The notes beneath the pieces are model-generated. The model was not told where the DNA came from, did no database searches, and worked only from the letters and a program-made list of their open reading frames with translations. The position numbers and the translations under genes are program-made. 64,000 nt of DNA from SpSt-539 sp964549445. Its GTDB lineage: Bacteria > Planctomycetota > Phycisphaerae > UBA1845 > UTPLA1. Positions 44,562 to 53,190 of this stretch are shown here, piece by piece. The stretch is taken from NCBI GenBank assembly GCA_964549445.1, contig CAZJVS010000002.1, forward strand, positions 62,001-126,000. The letters run 5' to 3'. Each line of letters starts with the position of its first letter. The first letter of the stretch is position 1.

Positions 44562-47132
44562 ATGCCGGTGCCCGATCCCAGAGTCGCCGTCGTTATTCCG
44601 GTCTTCAAACACGCCTCGCTGGTCAGCGAAGCCATCGAATCCGTATTGCAACAAGAAACCGACTTCGACTATCGCGTCGTTCTCGTGAACGACGGCTGCC
44701 CGTTCCCCGAGACCGATCAGGTTTGCCGCGGCTACGCCCGCGCCCACCCGGAGCGAATTCGGTACATCCACACGCGCAATCAGGGCCTGAGCCGTACCCG
44801 GAATACCGGCATTCAGACCGTGTTGTCGCTCTGGCCGAGCGTCCGCGCAATCCAGATGCTCGACTCCGACGACCGGCTGGGTCCGCACGCGTTGCGAAAG
44901 GCAAGCGCTGCGCTCGACGCCACACCGGACGCGGGCTGGGCCTACCCAAGCTGCACACGGTTCGATTTCTCGCGCGAATTTGTCGACGTCAGCGGACCTT
45001 GGTCGATGCTTGAATTGCTTTCGGCCAACTACGTCCAGACGGCCAGCATGATCCGCCGCGATTTGCTCGACAACGGACAACGCTACGACGAGCAGATGCG
45101 TTTGGGCTACGAAGACTGGGAATTCTGGATTCAAGGCGCCGCGGCCGGCTGGCGCGGCGTTCACGTCCCCGAGATGGACTTCCGCTACCGCCGTCGCGGC
45201 GAGAGCATGCTCGAAGATTCGATGCGCAACGACGCCGCAATCGTGTCATACGTTCGCGCCAAACACCGCCGGCTCTATCAGCCGCGCTTTGTCATGGATC
45301 GCGAACAGGTCGAGCTGCCGCGCTATGCCATCTATCTGGCCGATCTCGATCGCGTCGAGTTTACCAGCGATCCGACTCAATGCCGCGAGGTCCTGCGTAT
45401 TCCGGAATTCCTCGACCGCCTTTACCGCGCGACGGCCATGCCGCGGCGATTTCGCATCCCGTCGTACTTCGTCGCGACGACGTCGACATTCATGAACGCC
45501 CTGCGGCGCGCGACGCTCGATGCCGGCTTGCTGTGGCACTTGCAGTCACGCTCAACCGTCAGCGAAGCGCGCCTCTTCGGCGCTTCGCTCGTCGAGCGAG
45601 CCGGCATTGAATGGAGTTGCGAGATCGCAGATCTTCCGCCCGGCAGCGATCCGCCGGCTGCCGCGCCCGGCCTGATGATGATATCGACGCCATTGCTGGC
45701 GGCGTGCCTCGACGACCCCGTGGGTAAATGGTTTCGCGACGTCCACTTCGGACTGACGCCGCACCTGCGATCGTACACCGTCGTGCGCCATACGTGCCGC
45801 TCCGCGGTCCCGTCGCCGATGCCGGACGCTGCCGAGGCCCTCGGCCGGCTTGTCGAGGTACATGCAGAGGCCTACCGCGCGCTGCCGCGAATCGACGCAG
45901 CCGCCTTTCGCCCCGGCGTGCGGCCATGGATCGACGCCGCCGATGCCACCCGGCGGCTTCTCGGCTCCGGCCCGATCTTTCCGCGACTGCCCGACCCATC
46001 GCGCATCCACATCGGCTACGTCGTGCCGATCTGCGATTTTGGCGGCGTCGAGCGCGGGACGCACAACCTCGGCCGCGAGTCGCGCCGGCGCGGGTGGGTT
46101 CCGCACCTGTTTGTCATTGGCTCGAACTCGGCAACGATGCTCGATGAGTTCCGCGACGTGTTCGAGACCGTCACCGTCGTGGGCGATCCGGCCCTGCGCT
46201 CGCCCGAGCACCTCCTGGGCCTGCTCGGCACAATGAATGTGGTCGTCAACAACAATTGCGCGCACGTCAATGCGGCATATAGCTTCCTTCGCCAGGCAGG
46301 CGTCAAGACCGTGTCCGACATTCACTCGGTAACCATTCCGCGCGACGGGCCGCCTTCCGGACAGCCGTACGAAACGGTTCGCTACGAACACGCAATCGAC
46401 GCGGTCATCACCGTTTCGAACAAGCTCCAGCGCTGGTGCCACGCCCAGGGAATCCCCGCGCAGAAGGTGATTCACGTCCCCAACGCCGCGTCCTTTGACG
46501 TGAGCAACTCGGAATTGGCGACGACCCTGCTCGAACGCGCGGCTCGAACGACGGCCCAGCCGCTGCGGGCCCTGTTCCTCGGCCGGTTCGATCAGGAAAA
46601 AGGCATGGATCGGCTCGTGGCCCTGTGCAAAGCCGCGAAGGCCTCGGCGGTTCCGGTTGAATGGCAAATCGTCGGAAAGCAGGTAATCCAGTCCAGACAG
46701 TCTCCGGCCCGCGACCTCGACGCCATTCGCGAGTTCATCCGTCCTCCGGCCCGCACCGCCGAGGCCCTCACAAGGTTGTATCGATGGGCCGATGTCGTCA
46801 TCATGTTGTCGCGCTACGAGGGAGCGCCGCTGACCATTCTGGAAGCCCAGCGATTCGGCTGCGTCTTCCTCTCGACAAACGTAGGCGCCATCGACGAACT
46901 GATTGAAGATGGCACGACCGGTTTCCTGTACCCTAACGAGTTGGACAACGACCGGCTGGCGGTAATGATGCTCGATCGGCTCCGAACACTGCACGCGGAT
47001 CGCGAATCCTTGCTGAGGGTCGGACGCGCCTCGGCTGAACTCCGCCAACATCAGAATTGGTCGCAAAACATCGAGCCCTTCGCATCCCTCGTTGAAGAGT
47101 GGTTTCCGCGACGTACGGCGAGTCACGCATGA
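44562..47132 (+). CDS. bifunctional glycosyltransferase (GT2 + GT4 fusion)
   Basis: An 856-residue protein with two catalytic modules. The N-terminal GT2 domain (residues about 5-230) shows VAVVIPVFKHASLVSEA, VLVNDGCPFPET, the D-x-D-like MLDSDDRLGP, and YEDWEFWIQGA. The C-terminal GT4 module (about 480-850) shows YVVPICDFGGVERGTHNLG, the ALFLGRFDQEKGMDRL donor start and SRYEGAPLTILEAQRFGC with the E-x7-E-like acids. The 200-residue linker has no clear fold. ATG 44562 follows GGAGG at a short spacing of four bases. It would extend a glycan with two successive sugars. Its stop overlaps the next ATG by four bases. Confidence 0.87.
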   Translation: MPVPDPRVAVVIPVFKHASLVSEAIESVLQQETDFDYRVVLVNDGCPFPETDQVCRGYARAHPERIRYIHTRNQGLSRTRNTGIQTVLSLWPSVRAIQMLDSDDRLGPHALRKASAALDATPDAGWAYPSCTRFDFSREFVDVSGPWSMLELLSANYVQTASMIRRDLLDNGQRYDEQMRLGYEDWEFWIQGAAAGWRGVHVPEMDFRYRRRGESMLEDSMRNDAAIVSYVRAKHRRLYQPRFVMDREQVELPRYAIYLADLDRVEFTSDPTQCREVLRIPEFLDRLYRATAMPRRFRIPSYFVATTSTFMNALRRATLDAGLLWHLQSRSTVSEARLFGASLVERAGIEWSCEIADLPPGSDPPAAAPGLMMISTPLLAACLDDPVGKWFRDVHFGLTPHLRSYTVVRHTCRSAVPSPMPDAAEALGRLVEVHAEAYRALPRIDAAAFRPGVRPWIDAADATRRLLGSGPIFPRLPDPSRIHIGYVVPICDFGGVERGTHNLGRESRRRGWVPHLFVIGSNSATMLDEFRDVFETVTVVGDPALRSPEHLLGLLGTMNVVVNNNCAHVNAAYSFLRQAGVKTVSDIHSVTIPRDGPPSGQPYETVRYEHAIDAVITVSNKLQRWCHAQGIPAQKVIHVPNAASFDVSNSELATTLLERAARTTAQPLRALFLGRFDQEKGMDRLVALCKAAKASAVPVEWQIVGKQVIQSRQSPARDLDAIREFIRPPARTAEALTRLYRWADVVIMLSRYEGAPLTILEAQRFGCVFLSTNVGAIDELIEDGTTGFLYPNELDNDRLAVMMLDRLRTLHADRESLLRVGRASAELRQHQNWSQNIEPFASLVEEWFPRRTASHA

Positions 47133-48700
47133 CAATTCACGTCGAACGCGATGCCATGGATGGGCTTTTCAGCCCGCGTCCCAAGCTGATCGTCGCGGCC
47201 GCCGACGCCGAGTTGGTCGAGACGGCGGTCGCTGAAGATCGTTCCGGGAATACCGGCGTTGAACTCATCGCCTTTCATCCCGCCAGCGCCAGCGCCCCGC
47301 CGCAACTGCGTTCAGCCACCGGTCAGGGGAGCGATCTCATCCAACTGACCGCCCCGCCGAGCGACCCGTGCATGCTGGCGACGCTGAGCGACGCCGGCCG
47401 ACGCGAAATCGAGGCGTTCGTCGCCTGGTGGACCGAGCGCGGCCACAGCGAACCGCGCGTTCTCAACTTGCAGTTGGACGGCGAGCCGGGCAGAAACTGG
47501 CAGGCGGCGCTCTATCGTGCCCTGTTTCGACTGGCGTGGGATGACGCCGTCCGCAGCGACCGCTGCACGGCCGAACTGCGGCGCGACCTGACCGAATTGC
47601 GCCGCGAGCACGAGCAGGCCCGCGCGATCCTGCAATCCCGGGCCGAAGAATTCGAGCGCCTTAGATATTCCGTTTGTCAGTTGATGACCATTCTGCCGCC
47701 TGGCGAAGGGCGCTTCGCGCCCGATGCTCCGACGGCCATTGTCCGACAGCCGCTGCCCGTTGATGCCGAGGGTCTGGCCGGCTTCGATTTGTTCGCGGCA
47801 TCGCGTGGCGAGTCTCCGCCCGCTGAAGGCTATCTGCTTGCATCCCTCCGCGCCCGGGAGACGGAGGCCGCACTCGCAAACTGGCGAATTCCGTATGCGG
47901 AAATGTCATGCGGTCCGATTCGCTTCGGACTGCCAGTCGCGCTTTCGGCCCCGATGCACCAGCTCGAAATCGAGCTTGCGTGGCATACTCGCCGCGGCAA
48001 TCCGCCGCACCTCGCCCTCTCGCCGATCGGTCCGATGCACCAGATATCCGCCATCGCCGATGGCCGACCTCTCTCGGCAGCGCTGGCGATGACGGTGTGG
48101 GGCGCGCTTCCGGGCAGCCCGGTGGCGCCTTCCACCGCCATGTGGGCCGGGCTGCCGCAAACCGCGGATGGCGGAACAAGCGAATACGTCATGTCACACT
48201 ACATGGCCCGCGCAATTCGGCCACTCGCCAATGCCGCTTGCAGCTACGCGCATCCGCTCGACGACGCGCCCGGATTCCGCCTGCACCCGCTCGAAGGCGA
48301 AATCGCGACGGCCGTTGTCCCGGCCGCCTGTCTCCCCGGCGCTATCCGCGTCGCGGCCATCGTCCAGATTCGCAACGTCCTCGCAAGCCACCCGGTCGAG
48401 TACGCCTTCTCGCTCGCCGACACCGGCACTCGGCTCTCGGCTTTCCCCGATCCCGCGATGCGCGACAGCCGCATCCACGGATCCAGCGGCTGGCAGGCGA
48501 TTCCAGCCGACGGCCTCCCGCACGTCGTCACGCTGGTGCTTGACCGACCGCTGACCGCCATGGCAGACATTATCGCCGCGACCCGAATGCCGCGGGGCCG
48601 GCCGAGCACCAACGCGTGGGCCGACTGGCTCGAGATCCGCGTGTCCATGCAGCGCGCGAACGTCGCCTCGCAAACAACTCGAATGGCAGCGGACACATGA
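47129..48700 (+). CDS. unknown protein with coiled coil and beta-rich C-terminal part
   Basis: A 523-residue protein I do not recognise. Residues 1-130 look alpha/beta (LIVAAADAELVE, with a possible Rossmann-like half). A charged coiled coil follows at about 145-190 (RRDLTELRREHEQARAIL). The remaining roughly 330 residues are beta-rich with many Pro/Gly/Trp, resembling a sugar-binding jelly roll. No catalytic motif is visible and no signal peptide is present. ATG 47129 overlaps the previous stop (ATGA), and its stop overlaps the next ATG, so it works with the glycosyltransferase and the GT39-like gene. Confidence 0.6.
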   Translation: MTIHVERDAMDGLFSPRPKLIVAAADAELVETAVAEDRSGNTGVELIAFHPASASAPPQLRSATGQGSDLIQLTAPPSDPCMLATLSDAGRREIEAFVAWWTERGHSEPRVLNLQLDGEPGRNWQAALYRALFRLAWDDAVRSDRCTAELRRDLTELRREHEQARAILQSRAEEFERLRYSVCQLMTILPPGEGRFAPDAPTAIVRQPLPVDAEGLAGFDLFAASRGESPPAEGYLLASLRARETEAALANWRIPYAEMSCGPIRFGLPVALSAPMHQLEIELAWHTRRGNPPHLALSPIGPMHQISAIADGRPLSAALAMTVWGALPGSPVAPSTAMWAGLPQTADGGTSEYVMSHYMARAIRPLANAACSYAHPLDDAPGFRLHPLEGEIATAVVPAACLPGAIRVAAIVQIRNVLASHPVEYAFSLADTGTRLSAFPDPAMRDSRIHGSSGWQAIPADGLPHVVTLVLDRPLTAMADIIAATRMPRGRPSTNAWADWLEIRVSMQRANVASQTTRMAADT

Positions 48701-49074
48701 ACTCCGATTCTCCAACCGCGTCGACGACCTCTGACGCTGCCGCGAGCTGGCAGCGCCTCGCCGAGCAGCGCGACGAATCGCTCTGCGAGCAGGAGCGGCT
48801 CATCGCATCGCTCAATACGACCATCGACCGCCTCGAATCGACCCAGGCCGAACTCGCGGCCGCAAACCATCGGCTCCGGGCAGAACTCATCCGGCTGTCC
48901 GACGAAGTCGCCGCCGAGCGCCATATCGACGCGGCCACTCGGGCGACCCTCGCCTATCGGGCGGCGGTCCGACTGCGGAACTGGTTCCCCGTCGGCAGCC
49001 GGGCCGGCACACTCGCCCGCAAAGCGATGCGACCGTTCGTCCGCCGCGACGGGCGCCCGGGCGCATCGAAATGA
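48697..49074 (+). CDS. small coiled-coil protein
   Basis: A 125-residue protein with an S/T/A-rich N-terminus, a heptad-like coiled coil at about residues 18-72 (WQRLAEQRDESLCEQERLI onward), and a basic C-terminus (LARKAMRPFVRRDGRPG). No enzymatic motif. The ATG overlaps the stop of the previous gene and the stop overlaps the next ATG, so it is translationally coupled on both sides. It may be a scaffold or partner of the neighbouring glycosyltransferases; that is inference. Confidence 0.6.
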   Translation: MNSDSPTASTTSDAAASWQRLAEQRDESLCEQERLIASLNTTIDRLESTQAELAAANHRLRAELIRLSDEVAAERHIDAATRATLAYRAAVRLRNWFPVGSRAGTLARKAMRPFVRRDGRPGASK

Positions 49075-50879
49075 TGGTCGACGTGGAGAGCCGCGCTTTT
49101 CGAGCCGGGTGGACAGCCGCCCTGCTCCTGATACTCGCCGCCTATCTCGCATTCGCCCTCATCAACACCTCGAATTTCACTTATGACGATTCGTGGTACG
49201 CGGAGAACGCGATTCGTTTTCTCGACACGATGTGCACCGGCGGCTTTCCGGCCGCGTACGATTTCTTCATTCATCGCGCAATGGGCGGGGTCAAGGCGCC
49301 GCTGATCATCGTGCTCTGCCAGCCGATGCTATTGGCAGTCGGCAGGCACGACTTTGCATTCTTGTTGACCAACCTGATCGGTCTGGCGGTCGCCACGTTC
49401 TATCTTCGTGCACTGGCGCGGATCTTCCTCCCGGAATGGGCGGCAAGCTCAGCCGCGGCGATCTTCTGCCTCATGCCGCTTACGGCTGACATGACTCGAC
49501 AGTTGTTCGTCGAGATCTGGCTGACAGCGATGGCGATCGCATTCGTCCATCACGGCCTCAAGTCCGATGCGTTCACGAACGTCGCCCACGCGTTGGCGGC
49601 CGGCCTGATCGCCGGACTCGGTCTGCTGATGAAAGTCACATTTCCCGTCTACGTCGGCGGCGTAGTTCTGATTCTACTTCTCGGGGCGTTGCGCCGACAC
49701 GGCGACTTCTTCGCGCTCGGACGTGCGACGGCGCTGACGATCATCGCTCCGGCACTGGTCATTGGCGGAGCACGTTCCGATCGGCTGACACTGGGCCTGG
49801 TGTGCGGCGCAATCCTCGCGATCAGCGGCCCGCTCTACGACTGGGTCCGCGGCGTCCGCTGGCGTGCGGCCTATGCCGCCGCGCTCGCCCTGGCGCTTTG
49901 GATTCCGCTGCACTGGTACATCGTCAACGGCGCCGCGATCTGGTTCTACATGAAGTCGGCGTCGATCGGCGAGATCAGCAAGGACTACGGAAGCGCGGAG
50001 ATTCTCTCGATCCAGGCCATGCTCGACTTCTGGAACACGAACCTGAACGCCGGGCTGGGCTTCGTTTTCGGCGCCGCGTTCGTCGTCACCGTCATCCTTG
50101 TTCCGGTCTTGCTGTTCCTGCCGCCGCGATCGCACGAATCCGCCGCATCCGCACGGCGCGCGGTCTGGATCGCACTCGCCTGGTTGCTGCCGTCTGTTCT
50201 GATGTTCACGCTCGTTCGAAATCGGACGACGCGGTTTCTTCTTCCCGTTTTCCCGGCTTTCGCGCTCCTTCAACTTTCGGTGCTTCAACTGATCGCCCTT
50301 CGCATCCGAGCCCTCGCACTGCTCCTCCTGGCTGCGCAATTGGCAGCAGCTGCATTCGCGTTCGCCATCTTCAGCTTCGGCGGGCCGCGCTACGCCTTCG
50401 GACCCGGCGGCCGGCTGGTCGCCTGGGGGCCGGACCTGACCATTCGCGGTGTTGCTCGCCGATCGCCGCGGTATCCGCTCGACGACATCGTCGCGGCCAC
50501 CCGGCAGATTTGCCCCATCCCCGCGAACCGACCCGCCATCGCCATGATGCTCAGCGACACGATTCGCATCAATCAGAACACGCTCTCCTACGCAGCCGCC
50601 CGTCTCGGCACGCGGATGCAATATGGATTGATCCCGTACAACACCGATTGTGACGCCGCAACGACGAACGCCCTGAACAGTTCGGATGTCCTCCTCGTCC
50701 AGGACGGCGGGAACGACTTCCCCGACTTCACCAATCGCTGCGCGAGCGAGGCCCGCCGCCGCATCGACACCGGTGCGATCACCGGGTGGAAGCGCCTCGA
50801 CTCCCCCACCGTCACCCTTCCCGACGGTGGCCTCATTCACTTCTATATCCGCGATTCCGGAACGACCGACGGCGTTTAA
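49071..50879 (+). CDS. GT39/ArnT-like polytopic glycosyltransferase
   Basis: A 602-residue membrane protein with about eleven helices. The first loop has FTYDDSWYAENAIRFLD, with the acid pair of GT-C enzymes (DD and E), and the second has AMGGVKAPLIIVL. A soluble C-terminal part (about residues 440-602) follows the last helix. It would use a polyprenyl-phosphate sugar as donor. The first ATG of an ATGATG pair overlaps the previous stop. It is the last gene of the four-gene coupled operon 44562-50879. Confidence 0.83.
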   Translation: MMVDVESRAFRAGWTAALLLILAAYLAFALINTSNFTYDDSWYAENAIRFLDTMCTGGFPAAYDFFIHRAMGGVKAPLIIVLCQPMLLAVGRHDFAFLLTNLIGLAVATFYLRALARIFLPEWAASSAAAIFCLMPLTADMTRQLFVEIWLTAMAIAFVHHGLKSDAFTNVAHALAAGLIAGLGLLMKVTFPVYVGGVVLILLLGALRRHGDFFALGRATALTIIAPALVIGGARSDRLTLGLVCGAILAISGPLYDWVRGVRWRAAYAAALALALWIPLHWYIVNGAAIWFYMKSASIGEISKDYGSAEILSIQAMLDFWNTNLNAGLGFVFGAAFVVTVILVPVLLFLPPRSHESAASARRAVWIALAWLLPSVLMFTLVRNRTTRFLLPVFPAFALLQLSVLQLIALRIRALALLLLAAQLAAAAFAFAIFSFGGPRYAFGPGGRLVAWGPDLTIRGVARRSPRYPLDDIVAATRQICPIPANRPAIAMMLSDTIRINQNTLSYAAARLGTRMQYGLIPYNTDCDAATTNALNSSDVLLVQDGGNDFPDFTNRCASEARRRIDTGAITGWKRLDSPTVTLPDGGLIHFYIRDSGTTDGV

Positions 50880-50910
50880 CCGGGCGGTTAGGGCAGCGTA
50901 AATCCAGCGC

Positions 50911-50960
50911 GGCGTTACCGCCTGCACCGGACCCGCTTCGGGTCGGAGGTCCCCGGGTGC
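50911..50960 (+). terminator. clustered hairpins after the GT39-like gene
   Basis: A GGCG/CGCC mini-hairpin (50911-50922) is followed by GACCCG/CGGGTC (50930-50944), which is enclosed by GCACC/GGTGC (50924-50960). There is no U-run. It is probably a structured end of the operon, but a leader element of the next gene is possible. Confidence 0.35.
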
Positions 50961-51001
50961 GCGGCCTATAGTACGGCGAACCCCGGGCTGGTTTCCGCCG
51001 T

Positions 51002-51007
51002 TATAAT
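51002..51007 (+). promoter_or_regulatory. -10 element of the TPR gene
   Basis: A consensus TATAAT lies 63 bases before the ATG at 51070. No convincing -35 is seen at the usual distance. Confidence 0.4.
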
Positions 51008-51069
51008 GGCTATTCTCGTTCTACTTGGGATGCGCCGAGGTGCAGTTGCTCGGCGAGAGGAGATCGAAC

Positions 51070-52638
51070 ATGAGCACGAAAACATTGTTCTTCAGACTGG
51101 CGATCGCCGCCCTGGCCGTCTCGGTCCCTGCGACCGCTTTGATTGCCGACGACGACACCGACAAAATCGAAAAGCTCACCTCGAAAATGCACGACCTCTA
51201 TTCCGACGGAAAGTACAGCGAAGCGCTCGACGTCGGCAAAGAGCTCCTCAAGCTCGAACCGAACAACGGTGAGACACTTTACAACGTCGGATGCCTCTAC
51301 GCTCGCACTGGCCAGAAGGATGAGGCCATCGACCACCTTGAGAAAGCCACCAAGGCCGGCTACCGAGACGTCGCCCAGTTCGAAAAGGACCCAGACCTCG
51401 CGACGATCCGAGACGATTCGCGCTTCAAGAGTCTCGTCGCCGGATTGCGCGGCGGTGCGGCGCCCGCATCGGTCAGCGACGACGGTGACGACCGCCAGCC
51501 CGACGACTCGGTGCAGCCGGTCTCGGACCGCCAGAAAGAAGTGCAGCGTCTGACGCAGCGCGTCATCGAAGAAGCCCAGAAGGGCAATAACGAAAAGGCC
51601 CTCGATCTGGCGGAGGAAGCGCTCGATATCGCCCCGGACATGTGGATCACCAACTACAACGTCGCCTGCATGCATGCCCGGCTGGGGCAGCGGCAGGAGG
51701 CATTGAAGTATCTGCAACTTGCCGTCGACAAGGGACTCAACGACCCGAAGCAGATCGAAAACGACTCCGACCTCAACAACATCCGCCAGGAGCCGAAGTA
51801 CCGCGATCTGATCGCCGGGATGAAGGGCGGAACACGCCCCTCACCGACCCCCGTCACGCCACAGCCGCCCCCTACCCCGACGCCGGCCCCGGTCCGGCCA
51901 CAGAACCCGGTAGTCCCGACGATTCCGATCACTCCGGCCCCGCCCAGCAACCCGGTCGGCAACATCCCGATCGGCATGCCGTGGCATGTCAGTTTGCCGG
52001 CCGACTTCGACCGCGAACTCAAGTCGCCGCTGATCGTCGCGCTTCATCCGCAGGGCACGAACATGCGAATCGGCACCGAGGAATGGGAGGACGCCGCATC
52101 AACCGCCGATGTCATCCTGTTGACCCCGCAGGGAACGGTGAACGCGGGCCCGGATCGCTACGAGTGGGATATGTCGTCCGATCGCTCGGTGAACGAAATC
52201 ATGTCAGCGATTGAGCAAGTCTGCCAGGAATATCGCATCGACACGCGCGAGATCGTCCTGGCCGGCACCGATCAGGGCGCGACATTGGCTTGCATGATGG
52301 CGCTGCGATACCCCGATCGTTTCGCCGGCGTAATAGCGGTTTCCCCGCACATCAATCACCGCGAATCCAGGAACTTGATCGAGAACAACGTCGCCGGCCT
52401 GAGCTTCTACTTCATGGTCGACGAGGACGCTCCCGATGCAAAGGTGGTCAAGGAGTTCTACAAAGCCCTGAAGAAAGCCGACGCCCGCGCCAAGTTCGAA
52501 GACTTCGAAGATCTCCGCGACCTGCCGCGCAAGAAGCGCTTGAAGGAGCAGGGCAAGGCCATCAAGTACGTCCTCGAAGAAGTGCGCAAGCAGGAGAAGA
52601 AGGAACGCAAGAAGCACAAGGAAGACGAAGACGACTAG
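51070..52638 (+). CDS. secreted TPR protein with a degenerate alpha/beta-hydrolase domain
   Basis: A 522-residue protein with a signal peptide (about 1-26). Two tandem TPR-like modules follow (about 30-130 and 155-255), each with a YNVxCxxARxGQxxEA core and a D-x-D-L-x-x-I-R ending, a clear internal duplication. A Pro-rich linker (257-297) leads to an esterase-like alpha/beta-hydrolase fold (about 300-470). The nucleophile elbow reads GTDQG at residues 399-403, so the Ser is replaced by Asp, and no catalytic His is visible at the end. The tail is Lys/Glu-rich. ATG 51070 has GAGGAG seven bases upstream. Probably non-catalytic or using Asp; the function is unknown. Confidence 0.75.
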   Translation: MSTKTLFFRLAIAALAVSVPATALIADDDTDKIEKLTSKMHDLYSDGKYSEALDVGKELLKLEPNNGETLYNVGCLYARTGQKDEAIDHLEKATKAGYRDVAQFEKDPDLATIRDDSRFKSLVAGLRGGAAPASVSDDGDDRQPDDSVQPVSDRQKEVQRLTQRVIEEAQKGNNEKALDLAEEALDIAPDMWITNYNVACMHARLGQRQEALKYLQLAVDKGLNDPKQIENDSDLNNIRQEPKYRDLIAGMKGGTRPSPTPVTPQPPPTPTPAPVRPQNPVVPTIPITPAPPSNPVGNIPIGMPWHVSLPADFDRELKSPLIVALHPQGTNMRIGTEEWEDAASTADVILLTPQGTVNAGPDRYEWDMSSDRSVNEIMSAIEQVCQEYRIDTREIVLAGTDQGATLACMMALRYPDRFAGVIAVSPHINHRESRNLIENNVAGLSFYFMVDEDAPDAKVVKEFYKALKKADARAKFEDFEDLRDLPRKKRLKEQGKAIKYVLEEVRKQEKKERKKHKEDEDD

Positions 52639-52645
52639 CCGGGCG

Positions 52646-53188
52646 CTAGAGTGAACTGAAGCTCAGCGTCCGCGTGATCCAATCCGGAAACGTCTGGACG
52701 ATCCAGCCGCTGAGATAGCGGTGGATCAACAGCAAGACGATTCCGGCATAGAGCCCCGAAAACATATCGTCGATCACGATACCCCAGCCGCTTCGCAGGG
52801 CTTGAAGTTGCCGCGCCGGTGGCGGCTTCAGAATGTCCATGATGCGATTAACGACGAATCCGATGCCAAGATAGGCTAGCGATATCGGCGCAAATGCACA
52901 CGTCAGTGGCAGCGAGACGATCTCATCGATAACGACCGGCGACGGATCTTTCGTCTGGAAGAACTTCTCGCCCCACGTGGCGATGGGCACAGCCAACAGC
53001 CCGAGCGCAGCGAGCAACACCGCCTTCACATAGACGTTTGGAAGTGAATCAACGAGCGGCACGAGCAGGAACCCCGGTAACGTCCCCCACGTACCCGGAG
53101 CAAACCGCGCATACCCCAGGCCCCCGCCCGTACAGAGGGCCCAGATCAGTCGCTGACTCACGCTCGTCGGTGCAGGCGGCTTCGACAT
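52646..53188 (-). CDS. pgpA: phosphatidylglycerophosphatase A
   Basis: A 180-residue membrane enzyme that dephosphorylates phosphatidylglycerol phosphate to phosphatidylglycerol. It has the PgpA opening GGGLGYARFAPGTWGTLPG, the DEIVSLPL motif with the catalytic Asp/Glu, and helices at about 60-80, 100-125 and 150-170. ATG 53188 lies two bases after the preceding TAA; a longer frame to 53332 lies inside the peptidase gene. Converges with the TPR gene, with a gap of seven bases. It is probably co-transcribed with the upstream peptidase. Confidence 0.9.
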   Translation of the reverse strand: MSKPPAPTSVSQRLIWALCTGGGLGYARFAPGTWGTLPGFLLVPLVDSLPNVYVKAVLLAALGLLAVPIATWGEKFFQTKDPSPVVIDEIVSLPLTCAFAPISLAYLGIGFVVNRIMDILKPPPARQLQALRSGWGIVIDDMFSGLYAGIVLLLIHRYLSGWIVQTFPDWITRTLSFSSL

Positions 53189-53190
53189 CG

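Noticed and set aside
45552..47135. Minus-strand open frame of 527 codons opposite the GT2-GT4 fusion
   Set aside because: The plus-strand frame has unmistakable glycosyltransferase motifs; the antisense frame has none.
49674..50927. Minus-strand open frame of 417 codons opposite the GT39-like gene
   Set aside because: Hydrophilic shadow of a polytopic membrane protein gene.
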